A stretch of 64,000 nt of DNA from Hemileia vastatrix (GCA_030280995.1 JASXTE010000011.1:2696001-2760000), one strand, 5' to 3'; shown: positions 11,533-23,838, counted from the stretch's first letter. The notes: generated by a model from the letters alone, not told the origin. Numbers and translations: made by a program.

Positions 11533-14500
11533 TTATTTCTGTTTAAATTTTTTAAGAAGGGTGGATAAATTAGAAATTTCTTTTTCAGGTATCCATTTAT
11601 CAAATTCATTTGATTTCCCTTTAAATCTTAGTAAATACTCAGTTCCTTTTTCTTTAGTAAGGATTCTTTTCTTGAGTATTTTTTCAATCTCTGCTTTTTC
11701 CACAATTTCTTCAGGTTGCTTTTTAGGCCTTCCCCTTCTTTTTGGAAATAAGTCAGGATCATTTGCATGGTAAGGTTTCAATAATGAGATAGGGAAAACT
11801 GGATGTTTCCTATCATATGGAGCATATAATATGACTTCCACTGCATTATTCCCAACCATTTTATTTACTACAAAAGGTCCTACAAAGGGATCCTTTAATT
11901 TAACATTACCTTGTAAGTTAAAATGTAGTGTTGATATGAGGACTTCATCTCCCTTTTTAAATTCAAATTCTTTATGAGATTTGTCCCACCTTTTCTTTTC
12001 ATATTCAAATGCTTTTTGGATGCATTCTTCTGGATGCTTTCTACACATTTGTTGCATATGAATAAAGGATTTAGTGCCAGGGTTTATATCCAACCTTGGT
12101 AGTTTATTTAAATGATTTACTGGGGTATTTGGTACATATCCCAGCCAGAGTTCAAATGGTTTCTTCTCTGTTACAGAATGAGTTGTGCTGTTATAAGCAA
12201 ATTCAAGGCCAGGAATTAATGTTACCCAGTCATGTGTGAATTTCTCATTGTCTTTGTATTCTAATCCAAAGGCACAATATCTTCTGATCATGTCTTCTAG
12301 AGTTTGTATCATTCTCTCAGCCAGCCCATCAGTTTGTGGATGGTGTGCTGTAGACAATTTCAATTGACAACCTGATACTTCCACCAAAGATGTCCAGAAC
12401 TCTTAAGTAAATTTAGGGTCTCTGTCAGAGATTATGGCTTTGGGGAACCCAGCAGTATTCATCATCTGAGTCCACCATAGTAATGCCAAGTCTTTAGCAG
12501 ATACCTCTTTATGGGTAGGGATAAACTTACACATTTTTGTTAATCTATCCACTATTACCCAGCAAGAATTGAAACTTTCTTTTCCTGCTAATGGCAAGCC
12601 AGTTACAAAATCCATGTTTATAATTTCCCATGGAGCTTTTGGCTGCTCTATTTGTTGTAACAACCCAGCTTTCTTCCCAGTTAATCTTTTAGATTTCTGA
12701 CAAGAGTCACATGTTTCAATGTATTTTTGTACATCCTCTTTCATGTTTATCCACCAGGCTGTATTTTTAACTCTGGTTAATGTTTTGTTAAAGTCAAAAT
12801 GACCAGCTAAGATGTCATCATGACAAGTACTCAACATTAACTCTTTCATAGAAGGTGGTATTACTATTACATTGCTTAACTTTTTCCTGTAATATATATA
12901 TCCATCTTCAATTGATAGTTTACCTTTTTCCAACGAATTTTTATACTTTGGAGGCAAGGTTTTAATTAATGCACTCATGGAGGCATTTGTTGGATCATTA
13001 AGAATGGTAGATAGTTTAGAAAATCTTTATCAGATGAATAATTTTCCAATATAGTTTGCATAAACTCTTCTTCTAAATCCACTATATAAATCCCAAATAT
13101 ATGTATAACCTCATTTTCAGGTACATAAGCTGGGTTGTCAGCATCATTTGGCAAAAGACTTCTGGATAATAAATCCACATTTGAATGCAATGTTCCTGCT
13201 CTGTGAGTGATTGTCATTCTTCCTCTGTACTCTTGTACAGCTAGTTGCCATCTAAACATATGCCTATTAGGTGTTTTCATGTTTAGTAATGATTTTACTG
13301 CACTGCAATCTGTTATAAGTTCAAACTTCTGGTCTTCCAGATAGTAATGAAGTTTCTCCAAAGCCCACACCATGGCTAAACATTCTAGCTGTGTGGCACC
13401 ATACCTTAATTCCATTTTTCTTAAGGTTCTGGATATATAACAGATAACTACTTCAGATAATTTTCCATTTATTATCTGTTTCTGCTGTAAAGCAGCACCC
13501 AAACCTATGAAACTTGCATCAGTGTACAAGATAAAAGGTAGGGTGAAATCTGGCAGTCCTAATATTGGAGCTGACATTAAACATTCCTTTAATTTATTAA
13601 AGGCGTGTTGTCTTTCATTATTCCAAATGAAAGCTTCATTCTTCCTGATTAATGTTGTTAAAGGGGCTGCAATGGATTGGTAATTTTTAATATATTGTTA
13701 TAATATCCACACATACCCAAAAAACTTTGAACCTCTTTTACATTTTTAGGTATCCCAATGTTTTTAATTGCTGCCACTTTACTCTGGTCAACACAAATTT
13801 GTAATCCAGATACAACATGTCCAAGTACTTTCAAGGATTGAAATCCAAACTTACATTTTTTTAATTCAATAGTCATATTAATTTCATCCATTTTTTGAAA
13901 GACTCTTTTCAGGTGATTTAAATGTTCATCATATGTCTTTGAAAACACTATGATGTCATCAATATAGACCAATAGCCATCCTTCAACCATTTCCTGATGA
14001 AAAACACTATCCATCAATTTTTGGAAGACTGAAGGGGCATTCTTTGGGCCAAATGGCATTCTCACATACTTATATATACCCATATGTGTGGTTATTAATA
14101 AGTAATTTTGAGAATTTCTTTCCACAGGAATCTGGTGGTAACCCTTGTTCCCATCCAGACAGGAAATATATTTTGCTCCTTGTAAAGTAGCATGGATAGA
14201 AGCTATCCTTGGTAGAGGGTAAATATCATCTACTGTATATGTATTCAGAGCTCTATAATCACCGCATAATCTTGCCTTATCTTTTTCATAAGAGATTAAT
14301 ACTGGTGAAATGACACAATACTTAGGTGTTGTGTCCACTTTTTCAACAATACCCATTTCCAACAACAATTTTATATTGTCTTCAATATCTTTCCTTTTTG
14401 CAGGAGATGCTGGGTAAGGTTTCTTTTTTAAGCTGCCAGGAATATTATCTAGATCACAGCTTAAAGAGATTTTCATCTCATGGTCTTTGACCAATCCTAG

Positions 14501-17404
14501 TTCATTTGATCAATGAGCAAATGCCATAGGATATGATTTAATCAATCTCAAAATGTCTTCTTGTTCAATTTTTGAGAGTTGAGGACTGAAAGAGGCTTTT
14601 TGGATTTCATTTTCCAATTCACCCACTTCATTGGTGGTTCTTCCACCTTGCAGTCGTTCTTCTCTAGGAGAAATGGCATATACTGAATTTTCAGAACATA
14701 TTTTGAATTTCCTTTTACCATTCACCCCTATGGTGAAACAACTGTTTGCAGGATCTAGTTTAATGCCAATTTTTGTCAATAAATCATTGCCAATAATAAA
14801 CCAATCACTACAGTTATTATTATCCATTACTACAAATTCACAAACTGCTCTAACATATCCATTATTATATTTAAAGAATACAGCAGTTTTGTATTTGCCA
14901 ATTGGATTTAATACTGAACCAAAACCCCTCCAGTTCTTTGTCTGAACAGGTTCTAGTTTTTCCTGGTACTTACTATCAAGTTTCCTTAATGCATTAAGTG
15001 AAACTACACTACCTGCAGCCCCAGTGTCAAGAATGGCATTCATTTCTTTACCACATATGATAATAGGTGCTCTGATAGGTGTTATTTTGTAAGTGTCATG
15101 AGATACATCTTTAATTATTTCAGCTTCCTCTATGGAAGTTAAAGATGTGTCTGTATGAGGTATAGCATCATTCAGGAACATTATATCCTGTTCTAATACA
15201 AATATCTCATTTTCATCATCACTGTAAGATATGTTACTCTTGCAATCCTCACTGGATTCCACATTCTCATCTTCATGATTACTAGGTTCAGAATTTTGTG
15301 AGGTTTCAATAACATTTATTCTTTTCTTACACGTGTGACCTTTAACCCAAGGTTCATTACATTTGTAAGAAGTGTTATTTTCTTGTCTCTTAGGGACAAG
15401 GGGAGCTGAAGGTTTTTTCTTTTCCACTGGTAACTTACTTGTAGTAGGTTTTACCACGTCAACACTTTGTCTGTAATTACTATACTTGGTTTCATACTTG
15501 TGGTTTAATAATATCTCATTGCATATATTAATGAATCCAGAGGTGTCTCTGACAGTCTCAGTTCTAGCTACAATAATGTCTCTAACTGATATAGGCAACT
15601 TGTATATTATTTTTTCTTTCCACTCTTCATAATCCATTTTTGGATCCATAGCTTTCATGATTTTTATTAAATTCATTAAGAAGACCATGGGTTTATCTCC
15701 AGCATTTGGATTATATCTGGCCCTTTCATACTGTCTTTGTTGAGTGATTCTAAATTTTGGGCCACCAAATTGCCTTTAAATTAGTGCCTTCCATTCATTC
15801 CAGGAGTAATTAATTCCCTCACTCAATACAGATTCAAACCATAATAAGGCCACATCTGTAAATAAAGATATTAACTTTGAAGTAATTTCTTCATCAGGTA
15901 ATTTATATGAAAATTTTAAGTTATCAATTCTTTGTATGAATTGTTGCCAATCAGATTTTGAATCCCCGTCAAAAGAAGGGTACTGATCTAACTTAGGCCA
16001 GTTCTATTGGATAGTTTTAGCTTCCCTAACCTGAGGAATATTGAGTAATTCACTCACTTTAGAAAGATGATCATTAATTTCATCTTTTACTGATTTTATA
16101 TTCTCAGAGCCCATGACACTATGTTCATGTTCCATCATTGGTTTATCATCAGAGTGTTTTATAAAAACTGGTACTCTTTCTACATAAGAGGTATTATCCT
16201 TTATTGTTTCAGTATTTTTCAAAATGTTAGCTACTTCAATTTCTACTCTTTGTAACCTATCTTTTATTACAGGTACATGAGTTAAAGTATCATTTACATT
16301 TGAAAAAGACAATTTTACACGTCCCTCTATGGTGGCCATAATATTCTGAGAATGTTCTAATTTAATTTCTAAATTTTTAATCTCAGAGTTTAATCTTTTG
16401 TTTTCATTGATCAATTCATTATTTGAATTCTCAATAACTTTTAACTTATTGGCTGTTGTACTCAATGATTGTGTGATGTTTAATAATACACTTTCTGTAT
16501 TATTGTTGGACTCTCTAGAGAATTCTTCCAATTTTTCAATTCTTAATAATAATTTACTAATTATTTTTGATTCCATTGGATTTTCTTTCAGAAAATATTC
16601 AATTTTTTCTGTTTCCAATTCAGAAGATTCATCATCAGGGTCAATTTTTTCTTCATTTGATTCCATTTTTATATTAATAGTATTTTCCTGGTGATCAATA
16701 AAACTATGTACATTATCCTCATGTAATGACAAGTCTAACATGTTATTTTCAAATGAATAATTTTTTAAATCCTTATCAATTATATCCAATAACTCTCTAT
16801 CAATTTCATTACCTATAAGTAATTCATTGTTAGGATTATATAATTGATCTTGAGAAGATGGATGACTTACCACGGTCTTATTCCATTTCCCCTGCCTCTC
16901 CTTGGCTTTCTCCTGTAAGGGTGACTGCTGGATCCCTGTTGAGGAGGACTGTTGTAGTTTTGGGCATACCAATCCCACTTCCATTTGCTTACAGTTATCT
17001 TTTGGTCCTCTTCTGGGACTGGAGGTGTTGCTGTGGTATTTGGTGCCACTGGTTGTTGATGAGACCTTATATCCACTAGAGCCTGGTTGACTTCTATAAA
17101 GCCCTGTGCTGCCCTTTTCTCCAAATTGTTGATCTGGTCTAACATATTGTTTACTCTTATTGTTAGTGTATTCAGTAGGGTTGAGAGGGAGTGAATTTGC
17201 TCTTGTAAGGTGTTTTTGGACTTCTTTATTGACATTTGTTTTAAGAGCTTTTCCTTTTCCTCCATGGACATTGGTGGGGTGTTGTTTATTGTTACTGGTG
17301 ATTCTTGACCCTCCATTTGGATGTCCTGTAACAGGTCTTTCAGCTCTAGTTCTTAAGTTATAAGGTTTTGCCTTATTACTTACAATGTCATTGTTGTCAC
17401 ACAT
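11533..17404 (-). pseudogene. Element A gag-pol reading frame, broken
   Basis: The minus-strand frame starts MCDNNDIVSNKAKPYNLR (ATG ends at 17404). It covers a coiled-coil-rich Gag, the retrotransposon Gag domain, a zinc knuckle, protease (AILDTGAAGS), RT (YIDDIIVFS), RNase H (LYTDAS), integrase and a chromodomain ending FKQK at 11533. Visible lesions: AAG to TAG at 16004-16006; GAA to TAA at 15776-15778; loss of the first zinc-knuckle Cys near 15370 (SYKC for CYKC); GGA to TGA at 14510-14512; 1-nt deletion near 13696 in RT; frameshift near 13020; stop at 12403-12405 in integrase. Each was found by comparison with the same place in element B. The polyprotein would make virus-like particles and copy and integrate the element; this copy is dead. 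Confidence 0.95.
16867..17316 (-). CDS. Element A ORF1: 149-aa overlapping ORF
   Basis: Intact ORF (MEGQESPVTINNTPPMSMEE ... GIRPW) in a different frame from the surrounding gag-pol frame. It is predicted helical in the middle (LQEQIHSLSTLLNTLTIRV ... INNLEKRAAQ), with a tail rich in Trp, Gly and Arg (KWKWDWYAQNY, RRGRGN) that could bind RNA. The same ORF exists in B and H. Comparison with H shows mainly synonymous or conservative changes in this frame and non-conservative changes in the overlapping frame. It may be a Gag N-terminal protein or a separate accessory protein. No known domain recognised. Confidence 0.7.
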   Translation of the reverse strand: MEGQESPVTINNTPPMSMEEKEKLLKQMSIKKSKNTLQEQIHSLSTLLNTLTIRVNNMLDQINNLEKRAAQGFIEVNQALVDIRSHQQPVAPNTTATPPVPEEDQKITVSKWKWDWYAQNYNSPPQQGSSSHPYRRKPRRGRGNGIRPW

Positions 17405-17739
17405 TTTTACGTGGAATTCTAAAGAATTGAAAGTTTGAGATATGAAAAACTTCAAAAAGGAGTTTAATCAGTATTTATTAATACCACTGAAGACAATTTA
17501 ATTGCTTACTTTTTGGTATGAATTGAATCTTTAAGTGCCAAAAGTCAAATATGCTTTTTATGTGGTCACTTAATTTAACTGGTCTACAATATGTAGCCGT
17601 GTTTTTATATTAAAAAAGAAAAACAACTGTCAGCAAGATTCTTTTTTAAATATAAATGAATTTTACAAACCAATAGAAAAGGGATTAAGAGTCCTGTAAA
17701 AAGAAAACAATTAATCAGTTTAATTGATTATCATCTGCA

Positions 17740-17900
17740 AAGATCACAAATTTAATTGGTCTATTGACAGACTCCCACTAAGAACAATTTTATGTTAAAT
17801 TAGTGGTAAAAATTTTATCTGCAAAGATCACAAATTTAATTGGTCTATTGACAGACCCACTAATAACAATTATATGTTAAATTAGTGGTAAAATTGTTGA
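17740..17900 (-). repeat. Tandem duplication in the 5' leader of element A
   Basis: Two copies of a segment holding AATTTAATTGGTCTATTGAC, ACTAA(G/T)AACAATT and TGTTAAATTAGTGGTAAAA lie between the primer site and the first ATG. Element H has the same pair (59345-59525). Element B has one copy (36230-36310). Confidence 0.75.
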
Positions 17901-18057
17901 TTCAATATCACAATTTTATTATATAACAGGGCTTCTTTTTCTGAAATCACTATATAAGTGACCCCAACCTGTTGTAATTATCCAAATATTTCTATAGGGA
18001 TATTATTTACGTGCACCTTCTTTTGAAAATTTCACTTACAGGATTATAACAGAATTC

Positions 18058-18076
18058 TTGAGGAAAGGTCCCCAAT
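18058..18076 (-). other. Element A primer-binding site (candidate)
   Basis: Directly after the 5' LTR on the minus strand the sequence reads ATTGGGGACCTTTCCTCAAG. The TGG two bases in could pair with a tRNA 3' CCA. I could not match it to a particular tRNA. The same sequence follows the 5' LTR of elements B and H. Confidence 0.5.
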
Positions 18077-19577
18077 TGTCAGGCTAAGGTCAAGTACAAG
18101 GACGTGAACTAGCTTGAATAGTCAGTTGTCTAGAAGATTTTAATGGTCCTATATGAATACTGTAGATTTAATCCACTAAGTTGTAAAATATAATCAAATA
18201 TAAAGGTCTCAGTAATATAATTCTCACTATTCTTATATATGGCTTACAATCTTTATAGTTGGTAGAAAAATAGATTATATAAATTCAGATACTATTCAAA
18301 AGTCTTATAAAAGTACTAATTGATATGTATTGTAATTGGTTTGGTTATATTGGTTAAATTGTAATGATAAAGAATGAAGAAATACAACCCAAAAACCTCC
18401 TCCTTTTATACACACTGAGTTCCCCAATGATTCCCTTGATGTACCACCCAATACACAGTTAATGACGCCTCTAAACAATTAATAGACATGCCCATCAACA
18501 TTCCCAGTAACCCATGACATAATTAGAAGAGTAACAACCGCCAAAATCCTGTAATAATAAGAGAAATCCATCAAAATTAAAGAAAAAGACAAAAAGAGAG
18601 TATATGCGTATAAAACAATAATCTTAAAGACTAAAGGAGACTTTTTAAGGTTAATAATAGCTTAATAATAAGGGGGATTGACTATAGAAATAATGGGGCT
18701 AATCCTGACATTATACTACGTGAAATTCCCATTCAAAAATAACCAAAATTGACTGAGAAACCACCCAAAAACTTAAAAAAGAGCGTGAGATGTGGGGTAA
18801 CTACATGCAGTTCTTGGCAGGCGCTTGCACGGGTAAATTCTTGACTAAAATAAGGCGAATTTAAGCGTGGTGATGAAATAAAGTGCCAAGAGTGAGGTTA
18901 TTAATGAAATTAGTGCATATAAACAAGGTCAATGCATTATTAATTAAGCTAGGACACTAAATAAGCGCCTGTCGCCTATTTTAGTGTGTTTCCCCACAGT
19001 GGGCGTAGAATGTGGGGTAATTATAGTGTGAAAAAGCTAACTTTGCTAAAAATGAAGCTATTCACACGGGAAAAAAGCAGGCAGTATGTGGCCAGTACAC
19101 AGAAGCCATTTCTGGCATAAAAAACACCAAATTTGAAAAGTGTTATTTTTATGCATTTAAATAGCCAAATCAATAGTTCTAAATGAGCCCAATTGATCTG
19201 TCAAAGCGCAATTTTGATATTCTCAATTTTATAGCGCATATAGTCAACTTTTAAGTGAAATAAAGCGCATTTCTTGTTTTTTGCATAAAACAATGAATAT
19301 AACAGCTTTAAGTGTACTTAAAAATTATATAGCCTTATACTTAAGGTTCTTAAGATTACCCTAACATATTCCAACTTAATATTAAGTACATAAGACCTAT
19401 AAAAGGTGTATATATGTGTGTATATAAGGTGTTATAATGGCATTTTTTGTGTATTATCATAATTTTACTTATGTATACTATTTGTGTACTCTTATTTATT
19501 ATTCCCATGTATAGTTCATGTGTTTAACATAACTTATAATTACTTTTTACTCAGTCCTGGAGATATACAGGCTGACA
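18077..19577 (-). repeat. Element A 5' LTR (1501 bp)
   Basis: Same ends and length as 9851-11351. The TATAAAA box is on the minus strand at 18410-18404, placing transcription start a few tens of bases further along the minus strand. Right-hand duplication CCTTA at 19578-19582. Confidence 0.95.
18404..18410 (-). promoter_or_regulatory. TATA box of element A 5' LTR
   Basis: TATAAAA on the minus strand in the context GTGTGTATAAAAGGAGGAGG. It is identical in all six LTRs of elements A, B and H, about 330 bp before the end of each LTR. Confidence 0.6.
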
Positions 19578-19880
19578 CCTTACTTCAATAAAATGCAGGG
19601 GGGGGGGGACATTGCCAAATTTTCAAATCTGACTTGAAAAATTTTTGACTTGAAATTTTGGTGATACCTGTCCCTTACTTAAATAAAATGCATGATCGAG
19701 TATTTCCAAAATTTCTTATAAGACTTGCAAAATTCTTGACTTGAAAGAAATTTGGTGATACCTGTAAAATTCAGGGGGTAGTAATGCCAAATTTTCACAA
19801 GACTTTCAAGATTATTGACTTGAAAGAATTTTGGTGATACCCACCCCTTACATCAAAAAAATGCAGGGGGGGATTGGAAA
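19578..19880. repeat. Minisatellite, right part (about 3.5 units)
   Basis: Continuation of the array begun at 9745. Repeated CTTACTTCAATAAAATGCAG, then a G-run, CCAAATTTTC, TTGACTTGAAA and TTTTGGTGATACC blocks, period about 90-105 bp with variable G-runs. 19581-20111 otherwise holds no gene. Confidence 0.8.
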
Positions 19881-20111
19881 ATTTTAAAATGAGACATGAA
19901 GATTTTATTTAAAAAATAATTTTTAAAATAAAAATACAAAAATTCAACTAATGATGGATAGAGTAATGAATTACAGGAAATTATTGTAAAATTTTATGTA
20001 AAAATAATTATGAATAGTTGAAGTATGAAAGAAATAAAACACACTAGTCATTAAATTTTTTTATTAGACATTCAATTTCCTCATAAGATTTATTGGCTTT
20101 AACACATTCCA

Positions 20112-21600
20112 TTAAAAAATTTTCTTCTTTGAGTTTTCTTTGAGATCATGCTTAAATTTCATCTGTTCTATTGAGTTTTGATGCTTGAGTGTTTTCTCCT
20201 CTTTCTTTGATTTTTCAATACTAAGAGTTAGCTCAAATTTCTTCTCCTCCAAGTCTTGTGCCCTATCATCCTTCTGTAAAGAGAGCTCATACTTCCTCTC
20301 CTCCAAGTCTTGTACCCTATCATATCTCCTTAAAGAGAGCTTGTATTCACCACACAATATAATGGGCAGACTTGCTAGCAAGTCCGCAACCTTGGACCAA
20401 AACTAAACATAGATTGAACACACATTGAGCTATTGATAAAGGAACCATACAATTAGGGATGAACACCACTCAGCAGAACAGTTTTAGGTGGGTGTTCAAG
20501 TAGAGTTCAGTATGGGTTCAGTATGAGTTCAGTCTGAGTTCCATCTGAGTTACATCTGAGTTCAAGTTGGGGACTTGCTAGAAAGTCCACCCCCTATATT
20601 TCATAGTGATTTTTGCTTTTAAATCTTTAGGGTCTCTTTAAAAACTTCCACTTGTTCTAGAGTGATAAGAAATATTAACAAAAAGTAGATGAAAAGCAGA
20701 GTAAAGTATTAAGAGGTATGGTATTACTTACCAGCATAACATTTCTCTAGAAATTCTACAATAAAAAAAAGGGGTTTGAAATGAAGGATCACTTTTTCTT
20801 CTTTTTGAGAGTGGAAATTAAGACTACTTGAAGCCCTTTGCTTTATGTTCTAGGTCACATTTTCCTCCTCATAATTTTTGCTGGCTTCTGACTCAGTTGA
20901 TTGTGGCTCCTGCATTTGTTCTTCAGCCATTTTAGAAATAAGAAAATGTAAATAAAAACAAGAATTGGTAATATAAAAGAAAAAAACATACTTGAGTTAG
21001 ATCAGGTTGATTTATATTGCCATAAGGATCTATTGAAATAATATCTTGATTTGTGGAAGTTAAATGAGGGGAGGCTTTAGTAGAAGAAGATAGAAAAATA
21101 TTTGTTTTGAAATCATGTTCAGAGATAGCATCTTCACCATCCAACATGTTTGCAGGATTAACATCAGCTCACACTCCAAAAATAGAATCCATCTCTTTAA
21201 AGTAAGGACATAAAGATTCAATTTTATCATCTATGGATCTTATGCCGTTGCTGATATCAATATCAGTAATACCAAAACCAATGGAAGATGAAAGAGTCTT
21301 TGCCTTCTTGTATTTGGCTCAGTAATGCTTGAAAAGTTCAGAAATATTTTTAGGTAAAATCTCAATCCTTCCCTTGGTCTTATTCTGTAATTCATTGGCC
21401 ATTAGTAGATAACTATTAACTTTTGATGCAGGGGGCTGTCCTACTTTAGTTTCATTATCAGTAACAAAAAAAGAATAATAGTTAGATTTATTTTTCAGAA
21501 AGTTGATAAGAATGAGATGATCATCTTTTTTTAATTGAAAGATATTTGATTTCTCAGCTGAGTGGGAGAAAGAGGGACTACTTATATTTGAAGAACAACT
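20112..21600 (-). pseudogene. Myb/SANT-like protein gene, decayed
   Basis: Minus-strand gene relic. From 21600 downward: a trihelix-like part (NELQNKTKGRIEILPKNISE); SSSIGFGITDIDISNGIRSI; then KIESLCPYFKEMDSIFG, a pattern seen in fungal Myb/SANT-like proteins, including partners encoded by PIF/Harbinger transposons. NPANMLDGEDAI follows (21147 down). A GTATGT donor near 20990 and a second short exon near 20935 follow, then a charged coiled coil (DLEERKYELSLQKDDRAQDL, 20347-20112). In-frame TGA codons at 21319-21321 and 21169-21171 lie inside conserved sequence, and a CACTA MITE splits the coiled coil. Whether it was a host gene or part of a Harbinger element cannot be told here. Confidence 0.55.
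20348..20608. mobile_element. CACTA-type MITE, 261 bp, copy 2
   Basis: Same 261-bp element as 1791 and 24246. It starts CACCACACAATATAATGGGC and ends CCCCCTATATTTCATAGTG. Three-base duplication ATT (20345-20347 and 20609-20611). It interrupts the coiled-coil exon of the Myb/SANT-like pseudogene. The terminal palindrome reads GACTTGCTAGCAAGTCC here. Confidence 0.85.
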
Positions 21601-22020
21601 GGGGGAAGGCCACCTTTGAGAAGATCTATGATGATGGGGAATGTTAAGATGATTGAAGATGAAAAGGAGCAAAACCAAGCAGATGAGATAGTAAGGTGTT
21701 CTGAATGGAGAGAATATACAGGATGAGATGAGAATGGGAGTGGAAAGCAAGATAGAAGGAATATCCAGAGAGTAGTCAAAGATGTGGCTATGAATGAAAG
21801 TAGGCCAAGATGTGGTTATGAAAAATTGGGTGTAAAAATGTTAGATAAGAGGTTAAATTTGACATGTAAATTGTCTAATAACCCAATTATTAGCAAAAAT
21901 AATTGCAGGAGATAATTGGGTTTTAGGATTTTTATCCGCAATTAATTTAATTGTGGATTGGTCAACTTTGATACCCCCTAATATGATAAAATAATGTAAA
22001 AATAAGATTAGTTAGAGGAA
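21601..22020. other. Spacer with one MITE-like terminus
   Basis: No gene seen. At 21965-21981 CAACTTTGATACCCCC followed by TA looks like the right terminus of a TA-target MITE, but the interior differs from the 198-bp family and no left end is found. Confidence 0.4.
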
Positions 22021-22163
22021 AAAGGCCCAATAAAATAGTGATGATGAGCCAGAGGAAATGGATCTATGGCAAGGTTGATTTGATCATTATTCTGGGAAAA
22101 TGGCCAGTCTTGGTGATGATGCAGAGGAAAACATCTGACTTGATTGTGATAGTGTAGAGAAAA
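22021..22163. repeat. Degenerate minisatellite, left of F unit
   Basis: Imperfect repeats of a TGGTGATGATGCAGAGGAAA / ATGGCCAGTCTTGG type. Similar units occur at 23211-23330 and 29100-29240. Confidence 0.55.
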
Positions 22164-23210
22164 TGTTGTAGATAATCCTATAGTACTAGCTATAGGTCTT
22201 GACCAAGGGAGTTGGAGAAAACCCAGAGAAAAAATCCACTGTCCCTTTGAGAAATACCAGGTTAGATTAATTTGCTACAGCGAATTGGAGACTGTGACTA
22301 TACCCCTTCAAACAACTTCTTCAATTCTTAACAAGCCAAGACAGTAGCCCAGATGACTACAAACTAAATAAAACCTGAAATACAGAAAGATACACACCAG
22401 AAAACCAAAACACTGTGCACTTTTTGCACAGAAAACAGCAATAATGCTTGATGCAGGTTGCAAAGCTACACCAGAGAAACCAGTTGCCAAAGTAGAGTTA
22501 AATTAAAAACTCACCTTGCAACCAACAAAGCCAATTGTGACCAAAAAAAAGTGAAAACAGAGTAAGAAAGAGTGATCTAATTACCAGATGGTTGTATGAT
22601 AATTAAAGTTGCCCCAAACTGTCTTATTCAGTATGTACATACAGACCCCCATCTAAAAATCTATTCTACAGAAACTAATTTGGTGCTTCTACCAGCGAAA
22701 TTGCATAAAACCCCTCTAGAAGTGCTCCCCAGCACGCTATGGCAGAGCTGGATGGGCCCCCTAAAGCCAGAAAACTACTTAAAACAACTAAAAAACCAGA
22801 AAACAACAGAAAACACCTTAAAACACCTTAAAACTTAAATTATACTAAAAAAATCATAAAGACATATAACGTAGAGAAAAAACATGGCTATCTAACAGTA
22901 CTAAGCACTTAACCCTAAGACTTAAGGTTAGCCCAGAAAATACAAAAAACAAAATTAAACGGTTATAGTAAAAAATGAAAAGTGACCAAAAGAGCCCGTA
23001 AAACTTAGAATATAAAAATATCATAACAACATAAAATATAGAGAAAAACCAGGGCTATCCAATGATAATTACCTTGTACCTTTAGCTCCAATATTCAGCC
23101 TGTGAATCTAGAAGAAATAGCATAAACACAAATCAATGACATTTAAGACATCACCAAATCATACCAAACTACACAACAAAGGCCCCAGCCATTGTTGGAG
23201 GACCACAACA
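22164..23210 (+). mobile_element. LTR-like unit, family F (1047 bp)
   Basis: It starts TGTTGTAGATAATCCTATAG and ends GGAGGACCACAACA. TG...CA ends with TGTTGT/ACAACA inverted termini. It is the opposite-orientation relative of 4431-5344: the first 95 bp match the inverse of 5250-5344 and the last 40 bp match the inverse of 4431-4470. No clear target duplication. It lies within the minisatellite that continues at 23211. No ORF I would defend. Confidence 0.6.
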
Positions 23211-23838
23211 TCCCATCTTGGTGATGGTGCCAAGAAAATGGTTGGTCTTGATGAGGATGCAGGGAAATTTTGGCCCATCTAAATGATGATTCCAGGAACA
23301 ATGGCTGGGCTTAAACACTATGCACCAAGCAAGATATTCCTGATGGGGATATCCAGTGCAAGTTGGGGATATTTTAGAGAGGGGAAATCAAGTCAGAAAA
23401 ATTAATGTAAGAAAATTAAGTGCAAGAAAAATAAGAATGAGAAAATTAAGCATTAGGAAAATCATTTGCAGCCATGAGAATTTTTTTTTCCCAAAAAGAA
23501 AATAAATTAAAAAACAGAAAAAATTAAAAAATTATATAAAAAATAATTTTTTTGAGAAAAAAAAATTTTAAAAAAAATTCCCATGGTTGCAAGATATTTT
23601 CTTACACTTATGTTTCTCAAATATTTTTTTTGAACATATTTTTTTACACATATTTTTCTCACACATATTTTTTTACACATATTTTTCTATCCTCATGTCC
23701 CTGTCAGCTTTTAAGCTATTTCTTAGTTGTCTCCTACAGACAACTTGTCTATTTTATCATTATTATTCTGTTGATTTAATATAGCATCTAAAATGTCATT
23801 ATGTGTCACTCATTCAGATTCATTTATACATATGGCTA
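23211..23838. repeat. Minisatellite and AT-rich palindrome, no gene
   Basis: 23211-23330 continues the degenerate minisatellite. 23311-23385 (CACCAAGCAAGATATTCCTG ATGGGGATATCC) is inverted at 29036-29115. 23420-23640 forms an imperfect palindrome: AGTGCAAGAAAAAT ... GCAGCCATGAGAATTTTTTT against AAAAAAAATTCCCATGGTTG CAAGATATTTTC. 23640-23700 has short TTTTTTACACATA repeats. Confidence 0.5.

Larger units (their letters stand above)
9851..19577 (-). mobile_element. Element A: complete but mutated Ty3/Gypsy chromovirus (9.7 kb)
   Basis: Full-length LTR retrotransposon on the minus strand. It has two 1501-bp LTRs, a 6725-bp internal region and a 5-bp CCTTA duplication (9846-9850, 19578-19582). 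The order Gag, protease, RT, RNase H, integrase, chromodomain puts it in the chromovirus branch of Ty3/Gypsy (Metaviridae). The LTRs differ at only about a dozen sites by eye, so the insertion is fairly young. Even so, the coding region has at least four nonsense codons and two frameshifts, so it cannot now encode its own enzymes. Elements B (plus strand) and H (minus strand) belong to the same family. Confidence 0.95.

Noticed and set aside
16398..17363. Plus-strand ORFs opposite the gag of element A (and equivalents opposite B and H).
   Set aside because: They are antisense shadows of gag and ORF1, with no start context or protein-like composition.
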